Notes: generated from the letters alone by a model not told the origin. 64,000 bases of DNA from an uncultured Alistipes sp. (GCA_910584485.1 CAJUAV010000007.1:45643-109642); one strand, 5' to 3'. Positions 17,862 through 26,439 are shown, counted from the first letter of the stretch. A program made the numbers and translations.

Positions 17862-18145
17862 CAAAGATACGAATAAGCGAGGGCAAAAGCAAGCTCGCTT
17901 GCATTTTGCCGAGCGGGAGTATCCTGGGCGAAGCCAAGGATACGAAAAGTTGAGCGCAGAAGCAAGCGTCAGCTTGGTTCTGCCGAGACGGAGTATCTTG
18001 GACGCAGTCAAAGATACGAATAAGCCGAGAGCAAATGCAAATTTATTTGCAATTTGCCGAGGCGGAGTATCTTGGGCGAAGCCAAAGATACGAAGAAGCG
18101 AGGGCAAAAGCAAACTTGCTTGCATTTTGCCGAAGCAGCCCGCAG
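17862..18145. repeat. 74-bp tandem repeat array (four copies) carrying a promoter
   Basis: Four units with CAAAGATACG or a variant at 17862, 17935 (CAAGGATA), 18009 and 18083, a period of 73-74 bp. On the minus strand the first unit gives TATCTTTG with TTG 20 bp upstream, reading into the PEP-synthase-like gene 40 bases away. Each unit also has the palindrome around GCAAGCTCGCTTGC and GTATCTTGG/CCAAAGATAC. Same family as 7141-7351. Confidence 0.8.
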
Positions 18146-18300
18146 CCGCCCCGCGCGGCGGACTTTGTCGAATCGATCCCATAGGGATCGGCGGGCCGCA
18201 GCCTCCGGCGGCGGAGGCCCGCAGCTCTTACGAGCACGGGCGCTCCGCAGGCTGCCGCCCGAAAATCATCGCGCTGCAAGCGCGAAACCATTCGCGAACC
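18146..18300. repeat. Structured GC-rich repeat mosaic, block 4
   Basis: Reverse-oriented unit: short hairpin CGATCCCATAGGGATCG, linker CGGC and the long hairpin GGGCC…GGCCC with inner stem CCTCCG/CGGAGG, joined directly to the 74-bp array. It lies between divergent genes, the only one of ten blocks without an adjacent 3' gene end. Confidence 0.65.
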
Positions 18301-18398
18301 GGCGGACGGGTGCTGTCGCGGCGCCGTCGAATCGCAGGAAAAATGCGGCGCCCGACGAAAAATAACCGCACGCGGATGCGATCTTCGATTTCTTTTCT

Positions 18399-18406
18399 TA
18401 CATTTG
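18399..18406 (+). promoter_or_regulatory. Promoter -7 element for the GNAT-like gene
   Basis: TACATTTG matches TAnnTTTG. It places the transcript start near 18413 and so rules out a start codon at 18404. Confidence 0.55.
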
Positions 18407-18439
18407 TACGACCGGCAGGCGCCGCCCTCCGTTATCCGT

Positions 18440-19654
18440 ATGCTTATGAACCATCCGACCTATACCCTCCGCGAGGTGCTCACGCCGCAGGACGAGCAGA
18501 CGTGGCTCGATCTGCCGAAGCGCCTCTACGACGAAAATCCCTACTGGGTCTGCCCGATCGACGACGACGTGCGCGAGGTCTTCGACCCCGCGCGCAACGA
18601 ACTCTTCGCCGACGGCGAGGCGATCCGCTGGACCCTCTTCGATGCCGCCGGCGAAGCCGTCGGCCGCATCGCCGCCTTCTACAGCCGCCACAAGGCGGCC
18701 ATCGAGGAGCAGCCCACGGGGGGCTGCGGCTTCTTCGAGTCGATCGACGACCAGCAGGCGGCCGACCGCCTCTTCGACGCCGCCCGCGCGTGGCTCGCCG
18801 CCCGCGGCATGGAGGCGATGGACGGTCCGATCAACTTCGGCCAGCGCCGCGACTGGTGGGGGCTGCTGGTCGAGGGGTTCGAATACCAACCCCTCTACAA
18901 GAACCCCTACAACCCGCCCTACTACCGCGCCCTGTTCGAAAACTACGGGTTCGGCAACTATTTCAACCAGTACAGCTACGTCTGGGGCGTGGGACGCGAC
19001 GACGCCAGCGAACGCGTCTTCGCACGGGCCGACCGCCTGCTCAACGACCGGAACTACCGCGTCGAGACGATCGACATGAAGCGCCTCGACCTCGCCGCCG
19101 AACATTTCCGCACGATCTACAACAAGGCGTGGGCCCTCTTCTCGGGAGTCAACCCGATCGGCCGCGAAGAGGCGCAGCAGCTCATGAAGACGATGAAGCC
19201 GATCATCGATCCGAACATCGTCTTCTTCGCCTACCACCACGACGAGCCGATCGGCTTCTTCATCACCGTGCCCGACCTGAACCGCATCATCGGCCGCTTC
19301 AAGGGCCGCTTCGGGCTGTGGCAGAAGCTGCGCCTTCTGTGGGAGCTGCGCGTGCGCAAGTCGTGCGACCGCATCTTCGGCATCATCTTCGGCGTGACGC
19401 CCGAGTACCACGGCAAGGGGGTCGAGTCGGCGATCATTTCGCGCTACGTGAACTACATGCACAGCGACGCGAACCCCTACAAGCACGTCGAGCTGGCGTG
19501 GATCGGCGATTTCAACCCCGTCATGAACCGCATGATCGAGAGCTACGCGGGGGCGCGCCGCCACAAGGTGCACACCACCTACCGCTACCTCTTCGACCGC
19601 ACGAAGGAGTTCAAGCGCTGCCCCCGACTGGGCGTCAAGCGCAACGAGGCGTAA
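18440..19654 (+). CDS. GNAT-like N-acyltransferase domain protein
   Basis: A 404-residue cytoplasmic protein related to large GNAT-fold proteins of Bacteroidetes. The N-terminus carries RLYDENPYWVCPIDDD and ARNELFADGEAIRWTLFD, with GRIAAFYSRH as a first acetyltransferase-like strand. The C-terminal half holds the GNAT-like core (IFFAYHHDEPIGFFITVPDLN, then IIFGVTPEYHGKGVESAII for the acetyl-CoA loop, and VELAWIGDFNPVMNRMIESYAGA). Substrate unknown. Start chosen at 18440 from the promoter position; the second Met at 18446 is equally good. A GC-rich inverted repeat at 19668-19698 separates it from gcvT. Confidence 0.8.
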   Translation: MLMNHPTYTLREVLTPQDEQTWLDLPKRLYDENPYWVCPIDDDVREVFDPARNELFADGEAIRWTLFDAAGEAVGRIAAFYSRHKAAIEEQPTGGCGFFESIDDQQAADRLFDAARAWLAARGMEAMDGPINFGQRRDWWGLLVEGFEYQPLYKNPYNPPYYRALFENYGFGNYFNQYSYVWGVGRDDASERVFARADRLLNDRNYRVETIDMKRLDLAAEHFRTIYNKAWALFSGVNPIGREEAQQLMKTMKPIIDPNIVFFAYHHDEPIGFFITVPDLNRIIGRFKGRFGLWQKLRLLWELRVRKSCDRIFGIIFGVTPEYHGKGVESAIISRYVNYMHSDANPYKHVELAWIGDFNPVMNRMIESYAGARRHKVHTTYRYLFDRTKEFKRCPRLGVKRNEA

Positions 19655-19726
19655 CCCGACACCCGAAGGGCCGCGCGGGCGCCCCGCGCCTCGGCCCGTC
19701 CCGAACGAACAACAACCGAAACAGAT

Positions 19727-20827
19727 ATGAAAACCACCGCTTTCACCAAGTACCACATCGCGAACGGCGCCAAGATGGCCGAGTTCGCGGGCTACGACAT
19801 GCCGATCGAATTCACGGGCATCAACGACGAGCACATGGCCGTCCGCAACGGTGCGGGCGTCTTCGACGTGAGCCACATGGGCGAAATCTGGGTCAAGGGG
19901 CCCAAGGCGCTCGAGCTGCTGCAACGCATCACGACCAACGACGTGTCGAAGCTCTACGACGGCAAGGTGCAGTACAGCTGCATGCCGAACGGCCGCGGCG
20001 GCATCGTGGACGACATCCTGGTCTACCGCATCGACGAGGCGTGCTACATGCTCTGCGTGAACGCCGCCAACGTCGAGAAGGACTGGGCCTGGATCTGCGA
20101 GGCGGGGCGCGCACTGGGCATGGAGGCCGGCCACGGCAAGGAGCTCTACAACGCCTCGGACGAGATCTGCCAGCTCGCCGTGCAGGGTCCCGCCGCGATG
20201 CACATCATGCAGCAGCTCTGCGACGAGCCCGTCGAGCAGATGGAGTACTACACCTTCCGCAAGATGCGCGTGGCGGGGTGCGACGCGATCCTCTCGATCA
20301 CGGGCTACACGGGGTCGGGCGGCTGCGAAATCTACGTCGCCAACGAGGACGGCGACCGTCTCTGGGAGGCGCTCTGGAAGGCGGGCGAACCGCTCGGGCT
20401 GAAGAACATCGGCCTCGGCGCCCGCGACACGCTCCGTCTGGAGAAGGGTTTCTGCCTCTACGGCAACGACATCGACGATACGACCTCGCCCATCGAGGCG
20501 GGGCTCGGCTGGATCACCAAATTCCCCGCGGGCAAAGCCTTCGTCGACCGCGAGCTGCTCGAACGGCAGAAGGCCGAGGGCGTCTCGCGCAAGCTGGTGG
20601 GGCTGAAGCTCGTCGGCCGCGGCGTGCCGCGCCACGGCTACCGGATCGCCACCCTCGCGGGCGAGGAGATCGGCTGCGTCACCTCGGGCACCATGTCGCC
20701 CTGCCTGAAGGCGGGCATCGCGATGGGCTACGTCGCCGCGCCCCATGCCGCCGCCGGCACGCGCGTGGCGGTGGTCATCCGCGACCGCCTGATCGAGGCC
20801 GAGGTGGTGAAGATTCCCTTCGTATAG
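19727..20827 (+). CDS. gcvT: Aminomethyltransferase (glycine cleavage T protein)
   Basis: Transfers the methylene group from the aminomethyl-lipoyl H protein to tetrahydrofolate, releasing ammonia (EC 2.1.2.10). It has 366 residues, the normal length. Recognisable blocks are FAGYDMPIEFTGINDEHMAVRNGAGVFDVSHMGEI at the N-terminus, QRITTNDVSKL, SITGYTGSGGCEIY, GLGARDTLRLEKGFCLYGNDI and GCVTSGTMSPCLKAGIAMGYV. The gcvH and gcvP genes are not in the window. The metY gene begins 4 bases after its stop, so they form one transcript. Confidence 0.97.
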   Translation: MKTTAFTKYHIANGAKMAEFAGYDMPIEFTGINDEHMAVRNGAGVFDVSHMGEIWVKGPKALELLQRITTNDVSKLYDGKVQYSCMPNGRGGIVDDILVYRIDEACYMLCVNAANVEKDWAWICEAGRALGMEAGHGKELYNASDEICQLAVQGPAAMHIMQQLCDEPVEQMEYYTFRKMRVAGCDAILSITGYTGSGGCEIYVANEDGDRLWEALWKAGEPLGLKNIGLGARDTLRLEKGFCLYGNDIDDTTSPIEAGLGWITKFPAGKAFVDRELLERQKAEGVSRKLVGLKLVGRGVPRHGYRIATLAGEEIGCVTSGTMSPCLKAGIAMGYVAAPHAAAGTRVAVVIRDRLIEAEVVKIPFV

Positions 20828-20831
20828 CCCC

Positions 20832-22124
20832 ATGACCGACCCGAAGAAATACCGCTTCGAGACGCGGCAGATCCACGCGGGACTCGACCCGCAGGCCGAG
20901 AACGGCGCGCGCGGCGTGGGGATCTTCCCCACGGCCGCCTACCGTTTCCGCAGCTGCGACCACGCGGCGCGCCTCTTCGAATTGAGCGAGGCGGGCAACA
21001 TCTACACGCGGCTCCAGAACCCCACCACGTCGGCCTACGAGGAGCGCATCGCGGCGCTCTACGGCGCGGTCGGGGCGCTGGCCCTCTCGTCGGGCATGTC
21101 GGCGATTCTGGTCGCCGTGACGGCCCTGGCGAAGCAGGGCGACAACATCGTCGCCTCGCCCTACCTCTACGGCGGAACCTACAACCAGTTCCGCATCTCG
21201 CTGCGCAACCTCGGCATCGAGTGCCGCATCGCCGCGAGCGAGCGGCCCGAGGATTTCGCCGCCCGCTGCGACGACCGCACGCGGGCCCTCTACGTCGAGA
21301 GCATGGGCAACCCGACCTGCGCCGTGCCCGATCTGGAGGCGCTGGCCGCCGTGGCGCGCCGCTTCGACATCCCCTTCGTGGTCGACAACACGTTCGGCGC
21401 CGCGGGATACCTCTGCAACCCCTTCGACCACGGAGCCGACATCGTGGTCGACTCGGCGACGAAATGGATCAACGGCCACGGCACCGCCATGGGCGGCGTG
21501 ATCGTCGACGGCGGCCGCTACGACTGGGGCAACGGCAAGTTCCCGCAGATCGACGGCCCCTCGGAGGGGTACCACGGCCTCAACCTCCGCGAGGCGTTCG
21601 GCGCCGCGGCCTTCGTCGTCAAATGCCGCGTGGACGGACTGCGCGATTTCGGCTGCTGCCCCTCGCCCTTCGACAGCTACCTGATGATGATCGGACTGGA
21701 GACCCTCTCGCTGCGCGTGCGGCAGGAGGTCGAGACGACGCGCCGACTGGCCGAATACTGCCGCGCCCACCCCAAGGTGGCGCGCGTGAGCTACGTCGGC
21801 TTCGAGGAGCACCCGAGCCACCGCAACGCGGCGAAATACTACCGCCACGGCGCCTCGGCCGTCTTCACGATCGAACTGAAAGGGGATCTGGAGAGCACCG
21901 TGCGCTTCGTCGAGGCGCTGCGCCTGCCCGCCCACATGACCATGATCGGCGACTCGATCACGGTGGTCACCCACCCCGCCTCGACGACCCACAAACAGCT
22001 CTCCGAAGCCGATCTGCGGGCCGCGGGCGTCACACCGACGCTCCTGCGCATCTCGGCGGGGCTCGAACACGCCGACGACCTGATCGAGGATTTCGAACAG
22101 GCGTTCGCGCAGGTGCCGCTTTAG
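20832..22124 (+). CDS. metY: O-acetylhomoserine sulfhydrylase (MetY-type PLP enzyme)
   Basis: A 430-residue enzyme of the Cys/Met metabolism PLP family, expected to make homocysteine from O-acetylhomoserine and sulfide. The PLP lysine is Lys211 in DSATKWINGHGT. Other family blocks are NIYTRLQNPTTSAYEERIAALYG, ALSSGMSAI, SPYLYGGTYNQF, ESMGNPT and VTHPASTTHKQL with the C-terminal RISAGLEHADDLIEDF. The length (about 430) and the NGK/DGPSEGYHG segment favour O-acetylhomoserine sulfhydrylase over cystathionine enzymes (about 390). Cotranscribed with gcvT. Confidence 0.93.
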   Translation: MTDPKKYRFETRQIHAGLDPQAENGARGVGIFPTAAYRFRSCDHAARLFELSEAGNIYTRLQNPTTSAYEERIAALYGAVGALALSSGMSAILVAVTALAKQGDNIVASPYLYGGTYNQFRISLRNLGIECRIAASERPEDFAARCDDRTRALYVESMGNPTCAVPDLEALAAVARRFDIPFVVDNTFGAAGYLCNPFDHGADIVVDSATKWINGHGTAMGGVIVDGGRYDWGNGKFPQIDGPSEGYHGLNLREAFGAAAFVVKCRVDGLRDFGCCPSPFDSYLMMIGLETLSLRVRQEVETTRRLAEYCRAHPKVARVSYVGFEEHPSHRNAAKYYRHGASAVFTIELKGDLESTVRFVEALRLPAHMTMIGDSITVVTHPASTTHKQLSEADLRAAGVTPTLLRISAGLEHADDLIEDFEQAFAQVPL

Positions 22125-22710
22125 CGGCGACGGAGCGGAAGGAAACGGGCGGCCGCTCAAACGCGCTCGGATCAAGCCTGCGGGCGAGTGGCAGCCCTCC
22201 GCCAGGGGGCGGCTGCGGGCTGCCGCCGTCTGCGACGTCGAGCCGTTCGGCACACACGTTCGTACGACCCTCGCTCGGGCCGCAGCTTGCGAAGGGGCGC
22301 AACGAGCGAACGCGAGCAGCGGGCCTTCGCCGCCGAAAGCTGCGGCCCGCCGCGCTACCGCGCGAACTTGTTTGGACCGAAGCCTGCGGAGCGCACGCAT
22401 GATGCGGATGCGAAATGCGGGCTTCCGCAGCGGGCGGCTGCTGTTTGCACACGCTAAAGCGCGAATTACAACGTTCGCCGCCGGCAGCGGGAGGCAGTTC
22501 GAGCGGCCCGACGCGAGATGGCCGTTCAGCCGCAGGGGGCGGCGGCGAACAGCACGCACCTGCCGTGCGACCTTCGGACAGCGGATTGCGAAGCCCGCCG
22601 CAAACTGCGGGCCTAAAGCGGAGCGAAGCGGCTGTCCGCCGCGCCGAAGCGCCCCCCCCCTCGGCACCGAAGCCTTTGCCCCGCATGCCTTTTTCAAACG
22701 ACCGAACACC
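22125..22710. repeat. Structured GC-rich repeat mosaic, block 5, with a nine-C run
   Basis: No gene. The segment 22191-22428 is a near-exact copy of 49143-49380 (238 bp, four substitutions, no gap). It contains short hairpins GTCTGCGAC and CGCGCTACCGCGCG (22351-22364) and the long hairpin starting GGGCCTTCGC. A second piece at 22490-22580 resembles parts of blocks 6, 7 and 9. A run of nine C is at 22652-22660, 50 bases before the next start codon. Confidence 0.8.
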
Positions 22711-23310
22711 ATGACGATTCTTCCCGCCGCCTACCTTCCCTCGATCGCCTGGTTCGCCGCGCTGCGGCGGGGCGACTGCGTGATCGATCTCGGCGAACAC
22801 TTCATCAAGCGCTCCGAGCGCAACCGCGCCCGCATCCTCACCGCGGCGGGGGTGCAGGAGCTCACGGCGCAGGTCGCGCAGGCCGACCGCCCCCGCCAGC
22901 CGATGTACGGCAAGCGCCTCGACTACTCGAAGCGGTGGCAGCACCTGCACTGGGGCGCCCTGACGGCCGCCTACAAGGCCTCGCCCTTCTTCGACCACTA
23001 CGCGCCGCGGCTCGAACCCTTCTATACGCGCGAATACCCCCTGCTGGCCGATTTCAACCTCGCGCTGATCGGGCTCCTCTGCGCCGCCGCGGGGCTGCCC
23101 GAACCCGCCGTCAGCCGCACCTATATCGAAGCGATGCCCGACGATCTGGACCTGCGCCCCAAAACGAAGGGCCCGGTGTTCCGCACCGAGCCCTATGTTC
23201 AGGTCTTCGCCGACCGTCGGCCGTTCGTCCCTAATTTGTCTTTCGTCGACCTCCTGTTCGCAGAGGGACCTGGTGCGAGCGCGGTCTTAAGTCATTGCCG
23301 ATTTGAATGA
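22711..23310 (+). CDS. WbqC-like family protein
   Basis: A 199-residue cytoplasmic protein with the WbqC layout: LPAAYLPSIAWFAALRRGDCVIDLGEHFIKRSERNRARIL, then PMYGKRLDYSKRWQHLHWGALTAAYKASPFFDHY, and a C-terminal FVPNLSFVDLLFAEGP. Members are found next to envelope and polysaccharide genes but the reaction is unknown. The ATG at 22711 is the only one fitting the family N-terminus; longer frames upstream run into repeat DNA. Its last 80 bases overlap the 3' end of the converging GH2 gene. Confidence 0.85.
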   Translation: MTILPAAYLPSIAWFAALRRGDCVIDLGEHFIKRSERNRARILTAAGVQELTAQVAQADRPRQPMYGKRLDYSKRWQHLHWGALTAAYKASPFFDHYAPRLEPFYTREYPLLADFNLALIGLLCAAAGLPEPAVSRTYIEAMPDDLDLRPKTKGPVFRTEPYVQVFADRRPFVPNLSFVDLLFAEGPGASAVLSHCRFE

Positions 23311-25273
23311 CCGTGCCGTCGCCGAGGCCGCCCGCCGAGACGCGCACGGGGACGAATCCGTCCACGAAGAGCGTGTCGGAGCGGTACTGGCAGGGGGCGT
23401 AGCGGTGCATCGCCACCGTATCGTCGTCGACCACCAGCACGGGATCGCCCGCCGATGAGTAGACCGTAAAGTGTTGCAGCGCATCGAACGAGAGGCGTTC
23501 GCGCCGTCCCGCCAGGTGCACCGTCGGCTGCGCCTCGTTCCACAGCGCCCGATAGAGGTAGTAGGCATCCTTCTTCTCCTTGCGGTTGAGCGTCACCAGT
23601 CCCCGACCGTCGAGGCCGTTCGGGCGACGCGAGGCGCCGTATTCGAACAGATGCTCCACCCACGTGCCCCAGAAGAGCGTATCGGCCTCCAGTTGGCGGC
23701 AATACTCCTCGTGGAACTGCGCCTGACGCCGTTCGGTGCCGACCGGCACCCCCTTCGCGAGCTCCAGCTCGCGGTGCGTCATGCCGAGCAGCCCCTCGCC
23801 GCCGTAGCTGATCGCCGAATGCAGGTGCGCCCACCGCGCCGCGAGCCGATCGCGCCAGAGCGTCAGATCGGCGGTCGAACCGCGCTGCCAGCCGACCTCC
23901 TGGTGCCAGACGATCAGATCGGTGATGAAGTTGATCGGTCCGTCCTGGTCGCTGCACGCCACCGTCGGACGGGTCGGATCGAGCCGGCGGGCCGTTTCGT
24001 TCAGCCGTTTCAGGAAATCGATCATCCGCTCGTCGCGCGGTTCGAGCCGCGAAAAGAGCCCCCACATCAGCACCGAAGGGTGGTTCAGCTGCTGCAAGAC
24101 GATTTCGCACAGCTGCTCCTCGGCCTGCTGCTCGAACAGCGGCGTCGAATAATAGGCCACCTCGCCGAGGTAGGGTGCACGGTGGAGCGGCAGATCGACC
24201 CACGCCCCGAGACCCGTTTCGTCGCAGCGGTCGTAGAGGTAGCGCCCGTGCGGCTGCACGGCCGAGCGGATCGCCGTGGCCCCCAGGTCGCGGACGATGC
24301 GCAGGTCCTCGTCGTAGTCGGCATCGGAGAGGGTGCCCCCCTCCGCATTGTCGTGGTGCAGCACCACGCCGCGCAGCCGCAACGGTTCGCCGTTCAGGGT
24401 GAGGCGTCCCGAAGCTTCGTCGATCGCGATGCGGCGGAAACCCGTGCGGACCGTCACCGAATCGCGGCAGTCCCCCTCTTCGAACCGCACGACGACGCGG
24501 TAGAGGTTCGGATCGGCGAAGCTCCACAGCCGCGCGTCCCGAAACGAGAAGGGGATCCGCTGCACGGTGTTCTGCTTGCCGCGCAGCCGCTGCGAACGGC
24601 TGAAGAGGACCTTGTCGTCCTTCGACAGCAGCTCCACCGAGAGGGTCGCCTCCTCCTGCGGATCGGCGAGCAGATGGACCTCGATCGTGCCGCGCACCTC
24701 CTCGGGAGTCGCCTCCTCGGTGCGCACGAGCACCCCCTCCGTACCGTAGTAGAGCGGCGAGAGGCCGTTGCGGTCCGTCACGATGAGCTCCACGCCGCGG
24801 TAGAGACCGCCGTAGAGGTTCATGTCGGTCGAAACGGGCAGCACGTCGCTGCGGAAATTGTTGCTGACGACCATCAGCAGCGTATTGTTGGCGCCGAAGC
24901 GGATGAGCGAGGTGATTTCGATCGTAAAGGCCGCAGCGCCGCCCCGATGTTCGCCCGCGAAACGGCCGTTCACGAAGAGGTCGGCCACCGAGCGGGCGCC
25001 GCGGCACTTCAGGAAGAGCCGCTTCTCGGACCAGTCGACGGGAACGTAGATTTCGTTCAGGTAGTGGCCCGTACGCTCCTCGAAACGACTGCCCGCCATC
25101 GGGTCCGTATTCCACGAATGGGGCAGCGAAACGAGGCGGGCGTTGCCGCTGTCGTTTTCGGTCTTGAAGAAGAACTGCCATCCGTCGTTGAGCGGATAGA
25201 CTTCGCGGGCCCCGGCCGTCGCAACGGCCAGCAGCGCGGCGAGGAGGAGGAACAATCGTTTCGTCGGTATCAT
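23231..25273 (-). CDS. Glycoside hydrolase family 2 protein with altered catalytic residues
   Basis: A 680-residue secreted protein (signal peptide IPTKRLFLLLAALLAVATAGA) with the GH2 order: sugar-binding domain (HSWNTDP, GARSVADLFVNGRFAGEHRGGAAAFTIEIT, YGGLYRGVELIV), immunoglobulin-like domain (LWSFADPNLYRVVV), then TIM barrel (LTLNGEPLRLRGVVLHHD, IRSAVQPHGRYLYDRCDETGLGAWVD). The acid/base position, normally NE after HPSVxxWxL, reads SR here (NHPSVLMWGLFSRLE, about residue 407). The usual ISEYG nucleophile motif reads ISYGGEG. Beta-galactosidase-like activity is therefore doubtful. Start set by the signal peptide and the promoter at 25303. Confidence 0.85.
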   Translation of the reverse strand: MIPTKRLFLLLAALLAVATAGAREVYPLNDGWQFFFKTENDSGNARLVSLPHSWNTDPMAGSRFEERTGHYLNEIYVPVDWSEKRLFLKCRGARSVADLFVNGRFAGEHRGGAAAFTIEITSLIRFGANNTLLMVVSNNFRSDVLPVSTDMNLYGGLYRGVELIVTDRNGLSPLYYGTEGVLVRTEEATPEEVRGTIEVHLLADPQEEATLSVELLSKDDKVLFSRSQRLRGKQNTVQRIPFSFRDARLWSFADPNLYRVVVRFEEGDCRDSVTVRTGFRRIAIDEASGRLTLNGEPLRLRGVVLHHDNAEGGTLSDADYDEDLRIVRDLGATAIRSAVQPHGRYLYDRCDETGLGAWVDLPLHRAPYLGEVAYYSTPLFEQQAEEQLCEIVLQQLNHPSVLMWGLFSRLEPRDERMIDFLKRLNETARRLDPTRPTVACSDQDGPINFITDLIVWHQEVGWQRGSTADLTLWRDRLAARWAHLHSAISYGGEGLLGMTHRELELAKGVPVGTERRQAQFHEEYCRQLEADTLFWGTWVEHLFEYGASRRPNGLDGRGLVTLNRKEKKDAYYLYRALWNEAQPTVHLAGRRERLSFDALQHFTVYSSAGDPVLVVDDDTVAMHRYAPCQYRSDTLFVDGFVPVRVSAGGLGDGTVIQIGNDLRPRSHQVPLRTGGRRKTN

Positions 25274-25302
25274 CGTTTCGGATCTTTGAACAGAAGAACG
25301 AA

Positions 25303-25333
25303 CAAAGGTACGCATTTCGTGCCTAAATTCAAA
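25303..25333 (-). promoter_or_regulatory. Promoter for the GH2 gene
   Basis: Minus-strand TTTG (25330-25333), 19 bp, then TACCTTTG (25303-25310): a close consensus match, about 30 bases upstream of the ATG. Confidence 0.65.
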
Positions 25334-25389
25334 AAAGGGAGGGGAGTGGATAGCGGAGGGCTGCCGCCCTCCGATTTTTCATTTTTCAT

Positions 25390-25420
25390 TTTGAATTGTT
25401 GATTCCGTTCGTTATCTTCG
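25390..25420 (+). promoter_or_regulatory. Promoter for the coiled-coil lipoprotein
   Basis: TTTG at 25390-25393, 19 bp, then TATCTTCG at 25413-25420; leader of about 16 bases. Confidence 0.55.
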
Positions 25421-25442
25421 CATATCGTTAACCCCCGCACCG

Positions 25443-26312
25443 ATGAAACGATTCCTCCCGCTGCCGCTGCTCGCGGCCCTGACGCTCGCCGCAGGATGCG
25501 CCGACCGCCCGACCGTCGTTCGGACCGACCCGCAGCGCGACTCCCTCCGAACGGTCATCGCCCGCAAGGATTCGCTGATCGAGGCCGTCTTCGCCGACAT
25601 CAACACGATCACCGAGAACCTCGCCCGCATCAAGGTGCACGAGCAGCTGATTTCGAGCGCCCCCGCCGAGGGGATCGAGCGCCCGATCGATCGGGTGAAC
25701 AGCGACCTGGCGGCCATCGAACGGCTCCTGGCCGAGAACCGCACCCGCATCGCCTCGCTCCAGCAATCGGCCGCAGGCCTGCGCCGCGCCCGTCTGCGGA
25801 TCGGCGAGCTGGAGCAGCTCATCGGCGGCCTCGAGGCGCAGATCGCGGGCAAGGACACCGAAATCGCGCAGCTGCGCACCGAGCTGGCCGAACAGGCCGT
25901 CGAGGTGCAGGAGCTCAACGACCGCCTCACCGCCGAGCAGGCCTCGCGCCGCGAAGAGGTGGCGGCCCTCTCCGAGCGCAACGACGCCCTCGACCGCGAG
26001 CTGCATGCGGTCTGCTACATCGTCGGCAGCCGCCGCAAGCTGATCGAGGCGGGCATCATCGACCGCGAAGGGTTCATCGGCCGCACCTACAAGGTTTCGC
26101 CCGACAACTCGCCCGAGTTCTTCATGCAGGCCGATTCGCGCGAGCTGGTCGAGATCCCCATCCGCCAAAAACGGGTGAAGATCGTCACCGCCCACCCCGA
26201 ATCCTCCTACCGCCTCATCCGCAGCAGCGACCGCACGGTCCTCAAGCTCGTCATCACGGATCCCGTCCGCTTCTGGGAATCCTCGCGCGTGCTGATCGTC
26301 AGCCACCGATAA
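25443..26312 (+). CDS. Coiled-coil lipoprotein of unknown function
   Basis: A 289-residue protein with lipobox LAAGC (MKRFLPLPLLAALTLAAGC). Residues about 30-185 are dominated by heptad-like helical sequence (SLIEAVFADINTITENLARI; RLRIGELEQLIGGLEAQIAGKDTEIAQLRTELAEQAVEVQELNDRL), a long coiled coil. The last 100 residues form a compact domain (CYIVGSRRKLIEAGIIDREGFIGRTYKV; VRFWESSRVLIVSHR). Similar coiled-coil lipoproteins are common in Bacteroides and are of unknown role, perhaps envelope scaffolding. It has its own promoter and terminator, so it is not part of the susC/susD unit. Confidence 0.85.
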   Translation: MKRFLPLPLLAALTLAAGCADRPTVVRTDPQRDSLRTVIARKDSLIEAVFADINTITENLARIKVHEQLISSAPAEGIERPIDRVNSDLAAIERLLAENRTRIASLQQSAAGLRRARLRIGELEQLIGGLEAQIAGKDTEIAQLRTELAEQAVEVQELNDRLTAEQASRREEVAALSERNDALDRELHAVCYIVGSRRKLIEAGIIDREGFIGRTYKVSPDNSPEFFMQADSRELVEIPIRQKRVKIVTAHPESSYRLIRSSDRTVLKLVITDPVRFWESSRVLIVSHR

Positions 26313-26331
26313 AAAAACGACCGCATACCGC

Positions 26332-26362
26332 AGGCTCCGCCCCGACGGGCGGGGCCTTTTCG
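26332..26362 (+). terminator. Intrinsic terminator after the coiled-coil lipoprotein
   Basis: Inverted repeat AGGCTCCGCCC / GGGCGGGGCCT followed by TTT. Confidence 0.85.
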
Positions 26363-26439
26363 TCCCCTGCCGAAACCGCGCAGCGGCAGGCAACAAAAAA
26401 AAATTTCGCAAAAGCGGAAAATATTCGGAAAATTATGTT

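Noticed and set aside
19655..19726. Glycine riboswitch upstream of gcvT
   Set aside because: The space to the preceding gene is only 72 bases and holds a simple GC-rich hairpin, not the glycine aptamer.
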